A stretch of DNA of 64,000 nt from Paenibacillus agilis (GCF_007786455.1 NZ_VNJK01000010.1:1-64000); one strand, 5' to 3'; numbered from the stretch's first letter, positions 31,517 through 43,167 are shown. The notes: generated by a model not told the origin, from the letters alone. Made by a program: numbers and translations.

Positions 31517-31936
31517 TTATGCTTTTTTCTTTGGACGCTTCGTACCATATTTGGAACGAGCTTGCATACGGTTGTTTACACCTGCAGTATCCAAAGCACC
31601 GCGAACGATGTGGTAACGTACACCCGGAAGGTCTTTTACACGGCCACCGCGTACAAGCACGACACTGTGCTCTTGCAAGTTGTGACCAATACCTCCGATG
31701 TAAGCAGTAACCTCTACACGGTTAGTCAAACGAACACGCGCATACTTACGAAGTGCGGAGTTCGGTTTTTTAGGCGTCATAGTACCTACACGAGTACAAA
31801 CACCACGTTTTTGAGGTGCACTCAAGTCTGTCTCCGTACGCTTCAAGGCATTGAAACCTTTTTGCAAAGCTGGGGATTTAGACTTAGTTACTTTAGCTTG
31901 ACGGCCCTTACGGACTAGTTGGTTAATAGTTGGCAT
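31517..31936 (-). CDS. rpsL: 30S ribosomal protein S12
   Basis: 139 residues from ATG at 31936 ([12 protein letters not shown]); a GTG three codons upstream overlaps the ribosome binding site. The decoding-site loops [11 protein letters not shown] and [12 protein letters not shown] carry the wild-type lysines, so no classic streptomycin-resistance substitution is present. Confidence 0.98.
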   Translation of the reverse strand: MPTINQLVRKGRQAKVTKSKSPALQKGFNALKRTETDLSAPQKRGVCTRVGTMTPKKPNSALRKYARVRLTNRVEVTAYIGGIGHNLQEHSVVLVRGGRVKDLPGVRYHIVRGALDTAGVNNRMQARSKYGTKRPKKKA

Positions 31937-32091
31937 GATTGCCACCCCCTCATTATAGAATCAACTGTTGTTACCTGGTATATTAAGCCCACAGATCCAG
32001 GCGGTTCATAAATGGGCAAATGAAAAGTTTTTGCTCCCGGAAACTTCAATACATTCCGTCATCCTTCACAAAAACAATGGGTTACCTATTC

Positions 32092-32340
32092 TTATTTGAC
32101 GACTACTGCCATAGCAGCTCCGACTTCAATACCACACAGTTTACCAAGCTCTTGCATTGTGATGACTTCCGTCACTTTAACATTTCGCTTCGTACAAAGT
32201 GATGTTATCTTTGAAATCAGTTTCTTGTCGGCATCTAAAGCAACATAGACTTCAATGGCCTTACCTTGCTCTACCATCTTAGTTGTCTGTTTCGTCCCAA
32301 TCTTGATGTTTGTGTCCTGTAGACTCTTATCATTAGACAT
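32092..32340 (-). CDS. rplGB: L7Ae-family K-turn RNA-binding ribosomal protein (YbxF type)
   Basis: 82 residues of the L7Ae/L30e fold: IKIGTKQTTKMVEQGKA, VYVALDADKKL, and CGIEVGAAMAVVV at the end. B. subtilis YbxF binds kink-turn RNA and sits in the same place between rpoC and rpsL. GGAGGAACATGATTC precedes the ATG. First gene of the str transcript. Confidence 0.93.
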   Translation of the reverse strand: MSNDKSLQDTNIKIGTKQTTKMVEQGKAIEVYVALDADKKLISKITSLCTKRNVKVTEVITMQELGKLCGIEVGAAMAVVVK

Positions 32341-32391
32341 GAATCATGTTCCTCCAAAAGTAACAGGTTAACCTCTTGGGCACACTTCGAT

Positions 32392-32420
32392 ATATTATCA
32401 CTTGGTTTATTCCATGTCAA
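32392..32420 (-). promoter_or_regulatory. str operon promoter (sigma-A)
   Basis: Consensus -35 TTGACA at 32415-32420, a 17-bp spacer ending in TGA (extended -10) and TAATAT at 32392-32397 on the minus strand. It drives rplGB-rpsL-rpsG-fusA-tuf. The sequence between it and the rpoBC terminator holds nothing else I recognise. Confidence 0.85.
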
Positions 32421-32582
32421 GAACATTTTTGATAAAGAATTTATCATTCGCTTCACGTACTAGACTACCATTAATACCGTTAAGCAACATTTTCTCGACT
32501 TTTCTACTATACCATCTTGTCCGAGATTTTCAATAACAAACGTTTGCCATTATATCTAGCAACAAGCTGCTTCATATCCATA

Positions 32583-32625
32583 TAAAAACCGTTAGGAGGG
32601 GCTGTATGTACAGCCCTCTAACGGC
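32583..32625 (-). terminator. rpoBC terminator
   Basis: Long stem: minus-strand AGCCGTTAGAGGGCTGTA pairs with TACAGCCCCTCCTAACGG, with one small mismatch, followed by TTTTTATA. It lies 43 bases past the rpoC stop. Confidence 0.92.
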
Positions 32626-32668
32626 TATATATTAAGCTATATTAACCAGCAGATAGATCTTTAGTGAA

Positions 32669-35600
32669 TTAGTCAGCTACGCTAACTACTTCTTCCGAAT
32701 CCAATGCCTCTTCATTCGTCTCTTCAAGCGGGTTGATTACTTTAACACTGCGGTAACGGTTCATACCTGTACCTGCAGGAATCAACTTACCGATGATAAC
32801 ATTCTCCTTCAGACCAAGCAATTGGTCTACTTTACCCTTGATCGCTGCATCTGTCAAGACACGAGTTGTCTCTTGGAAGGATGCTGCGGACAAGAAGGAA
32901 TCTGTCTCAAGAGACGCTTTAGTAATACCGAGCAATACTGGTTTAGCAACAGCCGGCTCATTGCCAGCCAAGATCGCTTCTTTGTTCGCTGTTTCGTATT
33001 CATAAATGTCTACGAATGCGCCTGGAAGTAGCGTTGTGTCTCCAGCATCGATAATACGGATCTTACGAAGCATCTGCTTAATCATAACTTCAACGTGCTT
33101 ATCGTTGATTTCTACACCCTGGTTACGGTATACGCGTTGAACTTCCTGAAGGATATAGTTCTGAACGCCACGAATACCTTTAATGCGAAGCATTTCTTTA
33201 GGGTCGATAGAACCTTCTGTAATCTCGTCGCCCGCCTCAATCGTCTGACCTTCATGTACACGGATACGAGATCCGTAGCTAGCTGCATAGACTTTTGTCT
33301 CAGCTTCGCCTTGCACTTCAACCTCACGACGATCTTTTGTTTCACGGATTTCTTTGATTACGCCGTCGAGCTCAGAGATAGTCGCTTGACCTTTCGGATT
33401 ACGCGCCTCGAACAACTCTTGGATACGCGGTAAACCTTGTGTAATATCGTCACCCGCAACACCACCGGTGTGGAACGTACGCATTGTAAGCTGTGTTCCT
33501 GGCTCACCGATCGATTGCGCAGCGATGATACCAACTGCTTCCCCGATCTCAACGAATTTACCTGTTGCCAAGTTACGACCGTAACATTTCTTACACACAC
33601 CATGACGTGCACGGCAGCTAAGAACGGAACGGATTTGTAGTTTCTTGACGCCAGCTTTAACAATTGCATCCGCTTTGTCAGAATCAATCAATTCGTTACG
33701 GTTAACGATAATTGAACCTGTTTCTGGATGACGAATCGTTTCAAAGGAATAACGACCTTCAACACGGTCATACAAACCTTCGATAACTTCTTTGCCGTCA
33801 GAAATATCCGCAACAAGGAAGCCTTTATCTGTACCACAATCGTCTTCGCGTACGATAACATCTTGTGCTACGTCAACGAGACGACGTGTAAGGTAACCGG
33901 AATCCGCTGTACGAAGTGCTGTATCGGCAAGACCTTTACGCGCACCGTGCGTGGAGATAAAGTACTCCAAGACCGTAAGACCTTCACGGAAGTTCGATTT
34001 GATTGGCAACTCGATGATACGACCAGACGGATTGGCCATGAGACCACGCATACCGCCTAGCTGAGTAATCTGCGATTTGTTACCACGGGCTTTGGAGTCA
34101 ACCATAAGCATTATTGAATTGTAGCGTTCCATCGATTTCATCAAGATATCTGTAATGACATCCTTAGACTTCGACCATACTTCAATAACTCGGTCATAAC
34201 GCTCTTCATTCGTGATTAGACCACGACGATATTGGTTCGTAATAACCTTAACTTTATCATCAGATTCTTTCAATACCTCGATCTTCTCTTGCGGTACGAT
34301 AACGTCAGATACCGCAATAGAAATACCCGCACGAGTCGAGTACGTGAAGCCGAGCTGCTTGATTTGGTCCAAGATAACAGCTGTTTTAGTTGTATGGAAC
34401 GTCTCAAAGCAACGTGCAATGATTTGACCCAAATAATCTTTACCTACTGCACCAGTCTGCGGAATATTTTCGATATACTCACGATAGTTCGCGCCTTTAT
34501 CGTAAATAAAGTAGTGTTCTGGTGTTCCCTCGAACAAGTTTTGCTTCGTCGGCTCATTGATGTAAGGGAAATCAGCTGGGAAGATTTCATTGAATATAAT
34601 ACGCCCTACCGTTGTAACGAGAAGAGCATCTTGTTGTTTTTCTGTAAAGCACGTCTTACCAAGTGCTTTAACTGGAATGATGACACGAGCATGTAAAGAG
34701 GCAACATCACGCTGATAAGCGGAAACTGCTTCATTCATGTTCGACAAGATCATTCCTGTACCTTTAGCTTCTTTGTTATCCATCGTCAAGTAGAAGGATC
34801 CGAGGACCATATCCTGGGATGGTGTAACAACTGGCTTACCGTCTTTCGGGTTCAAGATGTTGCCGGAAGCGAGCATTAGCAAACGAGCTTCTGCCTGAGC
34901 TTCTGCGGACAACGGAACGTGAACCGCCATCTGGTCACCATCGAAGTCAGCGTTATAAGCTGTACATACGAGTGGATGAAGCTTTATCGCACGGCCTTCA
35001 ACCAAAATTGGTTCGAATGCCTGGATACCGAGTCTGTGAAGCGTAGGTGCACGGTTAAGAAGAACTGGATGTTCACGGATTACTTGCTCGAGAACGTCCC
35101 ATACTTCTGGACTAACACGTTCAACTTTGCGCTTCGCACTCTTAATATTGTGAGCCAAACCTTTGTTAACAAGTTCTTTCATAACAAACGGTTTGAACAA
35201 TTCAAGTGCCATCTCTTTCGGCAAACCGCACTGATACATCTTCAAGCTCGGTCCTACTACGATAACCGAACGTCCGGAGTAGTCAACACGTTTACCCAGC
35301 AAGTTCTGACGGAAACGCCCTTGCTTACCTTTCAGCATGTGGCTGAGGGATTTCAATGGACGATTACCTGGTCCTGTAACTGGACGACCACGACGACCGT
35401 TGTCAATGAGCGCGTCAACAGCTTCTTGAAGCATGCGCTTCTCATTTTGAACGATAATGTCTGGTGCACCCAAGTCCAGAAGACGCTTCAGACGGTTATT
35501 ACGGTTAATAACACGACGGTACAAGTCATTCAAGTCAGAAGTCGCAAAGCGACCGCCATCCAACTGTACCATTGGACGAAGCTCAGGTGGGATAACTGGC

Positions 35601-36289
35601 AATACATCGAGAATCATCCAATCCGGGAAGTTACCAGAGTTACGGAATGCTTCGATGACTTCCAAACGCTTAATCGCACGGTTACGGCGTTGGCCTTGTG
35701 CCGTACGAAGATCTTCTTTCAACGTTTCGAGATCTTTATCGAGATCAAGGTCTTGAAGCAATTTCTTAACTGCTTCAGCACCCATACCTGCTTGGAATGC
35801 AGGGCCGTACTTTTCACGGTAGCTGCGATATTCCTTTTCGGAGAGCAACTGTTTCTTTTCAAGAGGTGTATCACCTGGATCCGTGACCACGTAAGATGCG
35901 AAGTAAATAATCTCTTCGAGTGAACGTGGTGACATATCAAGTGCCAAGCCCATACGGCTTGGAATACCTTTGAAATACCAAATGTGAGATACTGGAGCTG
36001 CCAATTCAATGTGACCCATACGCTCACGACGTACTTTTTGACGCGTTACTTCAACACCGCATCGATCACAGACAACACCTTTGTAACGAACACGCTTGTA
36101 TTTACCGCAATGACATTCCCAGTCTTTCGTCGGTCCGAAGATTTTTTCGCAGAACAAACCTTCTTTTTCCGGCTTGAGCGTACGATAGTTGATTGTCTCC
36201 GGCTTCTTTACTTCACCGCGAGACCACGAACGGATCTTTTCGGGAGAGGCAAGCCCAATCTTCATAAATTCAAAATTGTTGACGTCCAT
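32669..36289 (-). CDS. rpoC: DNA-directed RNA polymerase subunit beta'
   Basis: 1206 residues. N-terminal zinc ribbon (CHCG...CDRCG, about 60-78). The catalytic [12 protein letters not shown] motif (about 448-459) holds the Mg-binding aspartates. Bridge helix/trigger loop region near 785-835 with [21 protein letters not shown], seen here as [14 protein letters not shown] second zinc site uses [13 protein letters not shown] near 895. Length matches Bacillales beta' without insertions. AAGGAGGG upstream. Confidence 0.99.
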   Translation of the reverse strand: MDVNNFEFMKIGLASPEKIRSWSRGEVKKPETINYRTLKPEKEGLFCEKIFGPTKDWECHCGKYKRVRYKGVVCDRCGVEVTRQKVRRERMGHIELAAPVSHIWYFKGIPSRMGLALDMSPRSLEEIIYFASYVVTDPGDTPLEKKQLLSEKEYRSYREKYGPAFQAGMGAEAVKKLLQDLDLDKDLETLKEDLRTAQGQRRNRAIKRLEVIEAFRNSGNFPDWMILDVLPVIPPELRPMVQLDGGRFATSDLNDLYRRVINRNNRLKRLLDLGAPDIIVQNEKRMLQEAVDALIDNGRRGRPVTGPGNRPLKSLSHMLKGKQGRFRQNLLGKRVDYSGRSVIVVGPSLKMYQCGLPKEMALELFKPFVMKELVNKGLAHNIKSAKRKVERVSPEVWDVLEQVIREHPVLLNRAPTLHRLGIQAFEPILVEGRAIKLHPLVCTAYNADFDGDQMAVHVPLSAEAQAEARLLMLASGNILNPKDGKPVVTPSQDMVLGSFYLTMDNKEAKGTGMILSNMNEAVSAYQRDVASLHARVIIPVKALGKTCFTEKQQDALLVTTVGRIIFNEIFPADFPYINEPTKQNLFEGTPEHYFIYDKGANYREYIENIPQTGAVGKDYLGQIIARCFETFHTTKTAVILDQIKQLGFTYSTRAGISIAVSDVIVPQEKIEVLKESDDKVKVITNQYRRGLITNEERYDRVIEVWSKSKDVITDILMKSMERYNSIMLMVDSKARGNKSQITQLGGMRGLMANPSGRIIELPIKSNFREGLTVLEYFISTHGARKGLADTALRTADSGYLTRRLVDVAQDVIVREDDCGTDKGFLVADISDGKEVIEGLYDRVEGRYSFETIRHPETGSIIVNRNELIDSDKADAIVKAGVKKLQIRSVLSCRARHGVCKKCYGRNLATGKFVEIGEAVGIIAAQSIGEPGTQLTMRTFHTGGVAGDDITQGLPRIQELFEARNPKGQATISELDGVIKEIRETKDRREVEVQGEAETKVYAASYGSRIRVHEGQTIEAGDEITEGSIDPKEMLRIKGIRGVQNYILQEVQRVYRNQGVEINDKHVEVMIKQMLRKIRIIDAGDTTLLPGAFVDIYEYETANKEAILAGNEPAVAKPVLLGITKASLETDSFLSAASFQETTRVLTDAAIKGKVDQLLGLKENVIIGKLIPAGTGMNRYRSVKVINPLEETNEEALDSEEVVSVAD

Positions 36290-36426
36290 CTAGGAGCGAC
36301 CCTCCTTAATCTGTACTTGAGATCACCGTCTACTGTTAGACGGCCTAGTGAACTTCGTTCTATCTTCGAGCAAATGTCTCCCTAAGAACAACAAATTCCC
36401 TAGAACAGACGGTTATACACCATGTA

Positions 36427-36460
36427 ACGATAGTAGGCAGCTAATGCTGCCTGCTATCGT
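36427..36460 (-). other. perfect 15-bp stem-loop between rpoB and rpoC
   Basis: ACGATAGTAGGCAGC (36427-36441), a 4-base loop, then GCTGCCTGCTATCGT (36446-36460). It begins 15 bases past the rpoB stop in a 185-base spacer. There is no T-run after it on the minus strand, so it is not an ordinary terminator. Confidence 0.8.
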
Positions 36461-36474
36461 CCTGCTAGTTCTAT

Positions 36475-39400
36475 TTATTCAGCTGCGTAATCGTCATCCA
36501 AACCAAGGTTCAGCTTGTCTTGAGGACCATCATCATCCTCATCGAGTTCACGCATTTCAATTTCTTCTTCATTCTCTGTCAGAATCTTAACGTCCATACC
36601 TAAGCTTTGAAGCTCCTTAATCAATACCTTGAAGGATTCTGGAACACCTGGCTCTGGCACGTTCTCACCTTTGACGATCGACTCGTACGTTTTCACACGG
36701 CCAACAACGTCATCGGACTTGACAGTAAGAATTTCTTGCAACGTGTATGCAGCACCGTAAGCTTCGAGTGCCCAAACCTCCATCTCACCAAAGCGCTGTC
36801 CACCGAACTGAGCTTTACCACCCAGCGGCTGCTGAGTAACGAGAGAGTAAGGACCTGTAGAACGCGCATGGATTTTATCGTCAACCATGTGCGCCAGCTT
36901 AATCATGTACATAACGCCGACAGTAACTTCACGCTCGAAGCGCTCACCCGTACGTCCATCGTACAATACGGTTTTACCGTTGCGTTGCATACCTGCTTCT
37001 TCCATTGTGTCGAATACGTCATACTCCGTTGCACCGTCAAATACCGGTGAAGCAGTATGCATACCCAAGTAACGTGCTGCCATACCCAAGTGAACCTCAA
37101 GTACTTGACCGATGTTCATACGGGAAGGAACGCCTAGTGGGTTCAATACAACTTGAACCGGCGTACCATCTGGCAAGAATGGCATATCCTCTTCAGGCAA
37201 GATACGAGCGATGACACCCTTGTTACCGTGACGTCCCGCCATCTTATCTCCCTCAGAGATTTTACGTTTCTGTGCAATATATGCACGCACGAGTTGGTTC
37301 ACGCCTGGTGGCAATTCATCACCATTCTCACGTGTGAACACTTTGACATCAACAACGATACCGTCAGTTCCGTGAGGCACACGCAAGGAAGTATCACGAA
37401 CTTCACGTGCTTTCTCACCGAAGATTGCATGGAGCAAACGCTCTTCAGCCGTCAACTCAGTAACACCCTTAGGTGTAACTTTACCAACGAGAATATCGCC
37501 TGCTTTAATCTCAGCACCAACACGGATAATACCGCGTTCGTCTAGATTTTTAAGAGCCTCTTCACCGACGTTCGGGATGTCACGCGTAATTTCTTCCGGT
37601 CCAAGCTTCGTATCACGAGCTTCAGACTCATACTCTTCGATGTGAATGGACGTGTACACGTCTTCTTTCACAAGTTTCTCAGAGAGAAGAATCGCATCCT
37701 CATAGTTGTAACCTTCCCACGTCATGAACGCAACGACAACGTTACGACCGAGTGCCAATTCACCCATTTCAGTGGAAGGACCGTCAGCCAGAATATCGCC
37801 GACTTTGACGATTTCGCCGCGCTTAGCAAGCGGACGCTGGTTGATACAAGTTCCTTGGTTAGAACGCATGAACTTCTGCAATTTATGCTTAACGAGATCT
37901 CCACGAACTTCGCGGCCATCTACCATTTGAATCTCACGAACTTGAATTTCGTTCGCACTTACACGCTCAACGACACCGTTAATCTTAGAGACAATACATA
38001 CACCGGAATCTTTAGCCGATTTATGTTCCATTCCCGTACCAACAAACGGAGCCTGCGGAATAAGCAATGGCACCGCTTGCCGCTGCATGTTTGATCCCAT
38101 GAGCGCACGGTTAGAGTCATCGTTCTCCAAGAACGGAATAAGCGCTGTTGCAACGGATACTACCTGTTTAGGCGAAACATCCATATAGTCAACACGTTCT
38201 GTTGGCATTGTAAGAATGTTATCCGATTGCTTGTTGTAACGAACGATTGTTGCATCATCACGGAATGTTCCATCTTCATTAAGAGGAGCATTCGCTTGAG
38301 CGACAACATAGTTATCTTCTTCATCCGCTGTCATGTAATCAATATGTTCGGTTACTTGACCTGTCTTAGGATCAACCCAACGATACGGAGCTTCAATGAA
38401 GCCATATTCGTTCACACGCGCAAACGTGGACAAGGAGTTGATCAAACCGATGTTCGGACCCTCTGGCGTCTCGATTGGACACATACGTCCATAGTGAGAT
38501 GGGTGAACGTCTCGAACTTCGAAGCCTGCGCGCTCACGCGTCAAACCGCCTGGCCCTAGCGCGGAGAGACGACGCTTATGCGTCAACTCAGCCAATGGAT
38601 TCGTCTGATCCATAAACTGCGACAACTGAGAGCTACCGAAGAACTCCTTAATTGATGCAATAACCGGACGAATGTTGATGAGCGCTTGTGGCGTAATCAC
38701 ATTCGCATCTTGAATGGACATACGCTCACGAACAACACGTTCCATACGGCTTAGACCGATACGGAATTGGTTCTGAAGCAATTCACCAACAGAGCGCAAA
38801 CGACGGTTACCTAAGTGGTCGATATCGTCCGTGCTTCCGATGCCATGCAGCAAGTTAATGAAGTAGTTGATAGACGAGATAATATCTGCTGGAGTAATGT
38901 TCTTAACAGACTTATCGATAATCCCATTTGCAATCAACTTCACAGTTTTGCTGTCATCAATCGGTGAATATACGTTAATCGTTTGCAATGGAATATCGTC
39001 CGCTTCGTGTACTCCACCAGCTACATGATGAATCTTGAAGCCAATGTTGCTTTCCAAGCGCGGCAATATTTCATCTAACAAACGGCGGTCAATCATTTGA
39101 CCTGCTTCAGCAACAATTTCACCCGTATCCGGATCAACCAATGTCTCAGCTAGACGCTGATTGAAGAGACGGTTTTTGATGTGAAGCTTTTTATTAATTT
39201 TGTAACGACCTACGTTCGCCAAGTCATAGCGCTTTGGATCGAAGAAACGAGCGATAAGCAAGCTTCTTGCGTTATCCAATGTCGGCGGTTCACCTGGACG
39301 AAGACGCTCATAAATTTCGATAAGCGCTTTTTCAGTAGAGTCTGTATTGTCTTTATCAAGAGTGTTGCGAATATATTCATCATGCCCGAGCAAATCTAAG

Positions 39401-40017
39401 ATTTGTTCGTCAGTTCCGAAGCCCAATGCACGAAGAAGTACCGTTACTGGGATTTTACGCGTGCGATCGATACGAACATAGATAATATCCTTCGCATCGG
39501 TCTCCAACTCAAGCCATGCACCACGGTTCGGAATTACTGTAGCCGTATAGTTCTTTTTCCCGTTTTTGTCGATTTTTGTGCTAAAATAGACACTCGGGGA
39601 GCGAACTAACTGGCTGACAATTACACGTTCCGCACCATTGATGATGAACGTTCCGGTTTCTGTCATGAGCGGGAAATCTCCCATAAATACTTCCTGCTCT
39701 TTTACTTCACCGGTTTCTTTATTAAGAAGACGCACCTTTACACGAAGCGGTGCCGCATATGTTACATCGCGTTCTTTAGATTCATCGACCGAGTACTTTG
39801 GCTCACCTAAGCTGTAATCGATAAATTCCAGAACTAGATTACCTGTGAAATCCTGAATCGGAGATATGTCTTGGAACATCTCTCGCAATCCTTCATCCAA
39901 AAACCATTGGTACGATTTCTGTTGGATTTCAATCAAGTTCGGAACTTCGAGAACTTCTTCGATGCGCGCATAACTACGTCGAGTGCGTCGTCCATATTGA
40001 ACAAGATGTCCTGCCAA
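36475..40017 (-). CDS. rpoB: DNA-directed RNA polymerase subunit beta
   Basis: About 1180 residues. The likely start is TTG at 40017 ([14 protein letters not shown]), nine bases after GAGGGGTGA. The ATG six codons upstream has no ribosome binding site and contains the GAGGGG itself; B. subtilis rpoB also starts with TTG at this point. Rifampicin pocket: [16 protein letters not shown], then [13 protein letters not shown], all with drug-sensitive residues at the E. coli 516, 526 and 531 equivalents. [10 protein letters not shown] near residue 935 is in the active-site region. The acidic C-terminus is short. Confidence 0.99.
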   Translation of the reverse strand: MAGHLVQYGRRTRRSYARIEEVLEVPNLIEIQQKSYQWFLDEGLREMFQDISPIQDFTGNLVLEFIDYSLGEPKYSVDESKERDVTYAAPLRVKVRLLNKETGEVKEQEVFMGDFPLMTETGTFIINGAERVIVSQLVRSPSVYFSTKIDKNGKKNYTATVIPNRGAWLELETDAKDIIYVRIDRTRKIPVTVLLRALGFGTDEQILDLLGHDEYIRNTLDKDNTDSTEKALIEIYERLRPGEPPTLDNARSLLIARFFDPKRYDLANVGRYKINKKLHIKNRLFNQRLAETLVDPDTGEIVAEAGQMIDRRLLDEILPRLESNIGFKIHHVAGGVHEADDIPLQTINVYSPIDDSKTVKLIANGIIDKSVKNITPADIISSINYFINLLHGIGSTDDIDHLGNRRLRSVGELLQNQFRIGLSRMERVVRERMSIQDANVITPQALINIRPVIASIKEFFGSSQLSQFMDQTNPLAELTHKRRLSALGPGGLTRERAGFEVRDVHPSHYGRMCPIETPEGPNIGLINSLSTFARVNEYGFIEAPYRWVDPKTGQVTEHIDYMTADEEDNYVVAQANAPLNEDGTFRDDATIVRYNKQSDNILTMPTERVDYMDVSPKQVVSVATALIPFLENDDSNRALMGSNMQRQAVPLLIPQAPFVGTGMEHKSAKDSGVCIVSKINGVVERVSANEIQVREIQMVDGREVRGDLVKHKLQKFMRSNQGTCINQRPLAKRGEIVKVGDILADGPSTEMGELALGRNVVVAFMTWEGYNYEDAILLSEKLVKEDVYTSIHIEEYESEARDTKLGPEEITRDIPNVGEEALKNLDERGIIRVGAEIKAGDILVGKVTPKGVTELTAEERLLHAIFGEKAREVRDTSLRVPHGTDGIVVDVKVFTRENGDELPPGVNQLVRAYIAQKRKISEGDKMAGRHGNKGVIARILPEEDMPFLPDGTPVQVVLNPLGVPSRMNIGQVLEVHLGMAARYLGMHTASPVFDGATEYDVFDTMEEAGMQRNGKTVLYDGRTGERFEREVTVGVMYMIKLAHMVDDKIHARSTGPYSLVTQQPLGGKAQFGGQRFGEMEVWALEAYGAAYTLQEILTVKSDDVVGRVKTYESIVKGENVPEPGVPESFKVLIKELQSLGMDVKILTENEEEIEMRELDEDDDGPQDKLNLGLDDDYAAE

Positions 40018-40366
40018 CTTATACTCACCCCTCATGTCTACTCAAAAAAATTGGATTGCGAATCCTTTTCGATATCCTTTATAATAAAGTCCACGAAAGA
40101 GACTCTAAAACACCTAAAGTAAGAAACAAACACAAAAAGAAAACATACGCTCATAACAAAAACGCTTATAACGCATATTTGCAATGGACGCCGTTTCCCC
40201 ATTCCGCCGTTTCGGTGTTGTCATAGGTTCTTCATATTCGATAGATTTGCCCAAAATGTAAACATTATACGTCACTTCACGAAAATGTATGCATGCTTTT
40301 CATAAAAAAGCTTGACATTTCAGTAATTTAAAGACATGAAGACCATTCTAATACTGACATTCTATA

Positions 40367-40395
40367 ATAATAACACACCAGAAATACCAAGTCAA
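40367..40395 (-). promoter_or_regulatory. rpoBC promoter (sigma-A)
   Basis: -35 TTGACT at 40390-40395, a 17-bp spacer and -10 TATTAT at 40367-40372 on the minus strand. It starts just past rsmC and leaves a leader of about 340 nt before rpoB. The leader (40018-40360) is AT-rich; I see no recognised regulatory RNA in it. Confidence 0.7.
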
Positions 40396-40444
40396 TTAAA
40401 AGTGGTCATTAATATACACTATACTTTTCTGAAGATATTGCCAA

Positions 40445-41047
40445 TTAGGATTTGACAGCACGATAAATGCGGTATCCTTTATCTTTAGCTACTTCTTCTA
40501 CACTATCTTCACCAAACAAGCTTTTAAGCTTCTCAACTGCGGATGGCGCACCCTGCTTCTTCTGGATTACAATCCACAGATTACCACCTTTGTTTAATTG
40601 ATAATACGATTGTTCAAATATACGATGTACAACTTCCTTACCTGCTCGAATTGGCGGATTTGTCAAAATAACATCATACATTTTGCCAACCAACTCATTT
40701 AAACCATCACTCTCTTGGATAGTCACATTAGACAACCCGTTCAAGTGAGCATTTTCTTGCGCCAACGCAAGCGCACGTTCATTGACATCAACCATAGTCA
40801 CATGACCACTTGGATTTAGTTTAGCTGCCATTAAGCCAATCGGACCATAACCGCAACCCACATCCAACACATGACTTTTAGCTGCAATTTCCATATGCTC
40901 TATTAGAACACGGCTACCATAATCAACACTAGCTTTTGAAAATACGCCAGCATCCGACCATAATCGCAATGAAATTCCACGCAAATCAAACGTCAGTTCA
41001 CGTCTATTATGCACAACTTGCTGTTCCTTACTGTAATAGTGAGCCAT
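40445..41047 (-). CDS. class I SAM-dependent RNA methyltransferase, RsmC/YbxB type
   Basis: 200 residues. Probable 16S rRNA guanine-N2 methyltransferase. SAM-binding motif I VLDVGCGYGPIG near residue 62-73, motif II VDVNERAL, and catalytic motif IV TNPPIRAG near 136-143, typical of N2-guanine and N6-adenine methylases. It is the single-domain form of E. coli RsmC. Same position (rplL-ybxB-rpoB) as in B. subtilis. The exact target nucleotide is inferred from the family. Confidence 0.9.
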   Translation of the reverse strand: MAHYYSKEQQVVHNRRELTFDLRGISLRLWSDAGVFSKASVDYGSRVLIEHMEIAAKSHVLDVGCGYGPIGLMAAKLNPSGHVTMVDVNERALALAQENAHLNGLSNVTIQESDGLNELVGKMYDVILTNPPIRAGKEVVHRIFEQSYYQLNKGGNLWIVIQKKQGAPSAVEKLKSLFGEDSVEEVAKDKGYRIYRAVKS

Positions 41048-41081
41048 CTACGGCACCCCCTATCTCCCTTTCCTCTCTTGC

Positions 41082-41162
41082 CTAGGATGCGTCAAAGACA
41101 TAACAATGTCATCCGTCGTATCCTAGACAACGAACCCCTTGAAGTCAAGTTCAAGGGGTTCG
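41082..41162 (-). other. structured rplL-rsmC spacer (two stem-loops)
   Basis: First stem CTAGGATGCG (41082-41091) with CGTATCCTAG (41117-41126), enclosing a second stem GACAT/ATGTC. Second hairpin: 13-bp perfect CGAACCCCTTGAA (41131-41143) with TTCAAGGGGTTCG (41150-41162). No T-run follows, so processing, pausing or partial attenuation is likelier than full termination. Confidence 0.7.
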
Positions 41163-41179
41163 TATCAAGGAAGTAGCTA

Positions 41180-41542
41180 TTACTTAACTTCTACAGATGC
41201 GCCTGCTTCTTCAAGCTTAGCTTTAACTGCTTCTGCTTCTTCTTTGCTTACTTTTTCTTTCAAAGCTTTTGGAGCGTTGTCAACTAGGTCTTTAGCTTCT
41301 TTCAAGCCAAGGCCTGTGATTTCGCGAACTACTTTGATTACGTTGATTTTGCCAGCGCCAGCGCTAGTCAAAATTACGTCAAATTCAGTTTGCTCTGCAG
41401 CAGCTTCACCAGCGCCACCAGCTACAACTGCTACTGGAGCAGCAGCTGTTACGCCGAATTCTTCTTCGATTGCTTTAACAAGATCGTTCAATTCCAATAC
41501 GGACATGCCTTTAATGGCTTCCAAGATTTGCTCTTTGCTCAT
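41180..41542 (-). CDS. rplL: 50S ribosomal protein L7/L12
   Basis: 120 residues from ATG at 41542 ([18 protein letters not shown]) with GGAGG upstream. Acidic N-terminal dimer domain, Ala/Gly-rich hinge (about 35-55), C-terminal factor-binding domain EKTEFDV-like EQTEFDVIL and [16 protein letters not shown]. Forms the multimeric stalk on L10. Confidence 0.98.
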   Translation of the reverse strand: MSKEQILEAIKGMSVLELNDLVKAIEEEFGVTAAAPVAVVAGGAGEAAAEQTEFDVILTSAGAGKINVIKVVREITGLGLKEAKDLVDNAPKALKEKVSKEEAEAVKAKLEEAGASVEVK

Positions 41543-41603
41543 TAGGATAACCTCCATTTAGTTCTTTTATAAGTTTAGGACACATTCTTGACGAATAAGT
41601 CTC

Positions 41604-42107
41604 TTACGCTTCGGCCTCTTGCTTCTCTGCAACTGCTTTGACTGCCAATGCGAAGTTGCGAACAGGTGCTTGAAGCACGCTGAGCAACATGGACAGCAAA
41701 CCATCGCGAGACGGCAATGTTGCCAATGCTTTGATTTGATCTACGTCTACGACGCGACCTTCTACGATACCGCCTTTAATTTCAAGAGCATCGTTTTTCT
41801 TTGCGAAATCATGCAAGATTTTCGCAGGAGCAATTGCGTCTTCACGGCTGAACGCGATCGCTGTAGGTCCTGTTAGAACTTGGTCCAACTCAGACAATTC
41901 AGCTTCCGCTGTCGCACGACGAACCAATGTATTTTTCAATACTTGGAATTCAACGCCTGCTTCACGCAATTGTTTACGAAGTTCAGTTACCTGAGCTACG
42001 CTCAATCCGCGGTAGTCCGCTACAACCGTAGTTGCGCTGCCACGCAATTTCTCAGCGATTACTTGAACGGATTCTTGTTTCGCTGCGATTACTTTTGCGT
42101 TTGCCAC
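41604..42107 (-). CDS. rplJ: 50S ribosomal protein L10
   Basis: 167 residues from GTG at 42107 ([11 protein letters not shown]), eight bases after [28 protein letters not shown]-type core, seen as [14 protein letters not shown], and a C-terminal helix that carries L7/L12 dimers. Its own mRNA leader is the binding site for feedback control. Confidence 0.97.
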   Translation of the reverse strand: MANAKVIAAKQESVQVIAEKLRGSATTVVADYRGLSVAQVTELRKQLREAGVEFQVLKNTLVRRATAEAELSELDQVLTGPTAIAFSREDAIAPAKILHDFAKKNDALEIKGGIVEGRVVDVDQIKALATLPSRDGLLSMLLSVLQAPVRNFALAVKAVAEKQEAEA

Positions 42108-42345
42108 TCGATCCACCTCCTACAAGATTAATGACCGCATGTATTCGATGAGTTTTTTTATGCGTCAGCATAAGAAAAGCCTCTGTAGTGTTCTACAGAG
42201 GCATACGAAGCGAATGGCGGGCGGGCTACGCCCAGCCTTCGCACTCATTCTATTCGAACACCTCGGTAGGGAATTAAGCCTCACGGCACCTACTGTCTAC
42301 GGTACGTTTATTCAAATTTAATTAATCACGTTGTCAACAACAACT
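42108..42345 (-). ncRNA. ribosomal protein L10 leader RNA
   Basis: The minus strand carries GACAGTAGGTGCC, GGCTTAATTCCC and TACCGAGGTG in order (about 42260-42300). This matches the conserved core of the Firmicutes L10 leader, where L10(L12)4 binds. A GC-rich hairpin (GGGCGTAGCCC) and a terminator-like hairpin follow before rplJ. Confidence 0.8.
42175..42202 (-). terminator. attenuator hairpin in the L10 leader
   Basis: GCCTCTGTAG with CTACAGAGGC around a 4-base loop, followed by TTTTCTT on the minus strand, 68 bases before the rplJ start. Its place inside the leader suggests regulated termination. Confidence 0.75.
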
Positions 42346-42350
42346 CTATT

Positions 42351-42380
42351 AGACTAACACGTCCAGTCGATTTATGTCAA
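42351..42380 (-). promoter_or_regulatory. rplJL promoter (sigma-A)
   Basis: -35 TTGACA at 42375-42380, an 18-bp spacer ending in TGT (extended -10) and TAGTCT at 42351-42356 on the minus strand, just past the rplA stop. A second TTGACA lies about 40 bases further down without a good -10. Confidence 0.6.
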
Positions 42381-42414
42381 CCTTTAGCGTTAATTACCAA
42401 TAGGTTATCTCATC

Positions 42415-43107
42415 TTAACGATAAGAAGTTGTGTTTACGCGTGCTGCAGGACCCATCGTGGAAGAAACCGCAATGTTTTTCATGTAAACACCTTTAGCCG
42501 CTGCTGGCTTAGCACGGTTTAGAGCATCGATTAGAGCTTTCAAGTTTTCGTTCAACTGTTCAGCACTGAAAGATACTTTACCGATAGGTGCGTGAATTTG
42601 ACCTGCTTTGTCTAGACGGTATTCGATTTTACCAGCTTTGATCTCTTGAACCGCTTTTGTAACATCGAAAGTAACCGTACCAGCTTTAGGGTTTGGCATT
42701 AGGCCTTTACCACCAAGGATACGACCCAATTTACCAACTTCACTCATCATGTCTGGTGTTGCTACGCAGACATCGAATTCGAACCAGCCTTGTTGAATTT
42801 TGTTGATAAGATCTTGATCTCCAACAAAATCAGCACCAGCTGCTTCTGCTTCTTTAGCTTTCTCGCCTTTTGCAAATACGAGAACGCGTTTAGTTTTACC
42901 AGTACCGTGTGGCAATACAACTACACCACGAACAGCTTGGTCTTGTTTACGAGGGTCTACACCCAAACGAACTGCAGCTTCAACAGTCTCGTCGAATTTA
43001 GCAGTCGCTGCTTTTTTCACCAATTCAATGGCTTCAGCTGGCTCGTAGATTGCATCTTTATCAATCAACTTAGCAGCTTCAAGGTATTTCTTACCGTGCT
43101 TTGCCAT
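42415..43107 (-). CDS. rplA: 50S ribosomal protein L1
   Basis: 230 residues: [49 protein letters not shown]. Forms the L1 stalk that moves E-site tRNA. AGGAGGAAATATC upstream. 60 bases after rplK. Confidence 0.98.
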   Translation of the reverse strand: MAKHGKKYLEAAKLIDKDAIYEPAEAIELVKKAATAKFDETVEAAVRLGVDPRKQDQAVRGVVVLPHGTGKTKRVLVFAKGEKAKEAEAAGADFVGDQDLINKIQQGWFEFDVCVATPDMMSEVGKLGRILGGKGLMPNPKAGTVTFDVTKAVQEIKAGKIEYRLDKAGQIHAPIGKVSFSAEQLNENLKALIDALNRAKPAAAKGVYMKNIAVSSTMGPAARVNTTSYR

Positions 43108-43167
43108 GATATTTCCTCCTTTGTGGTAATAACGGATAAACCTCCCACATGTGCGTACGAAGACGAA

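Noticed and set aside
34919-35923. Plus-strand open frame of 334 codons over rpoC
   Set aside because: Antisense to rpoC, no ribosome binding site, no family resemblance.
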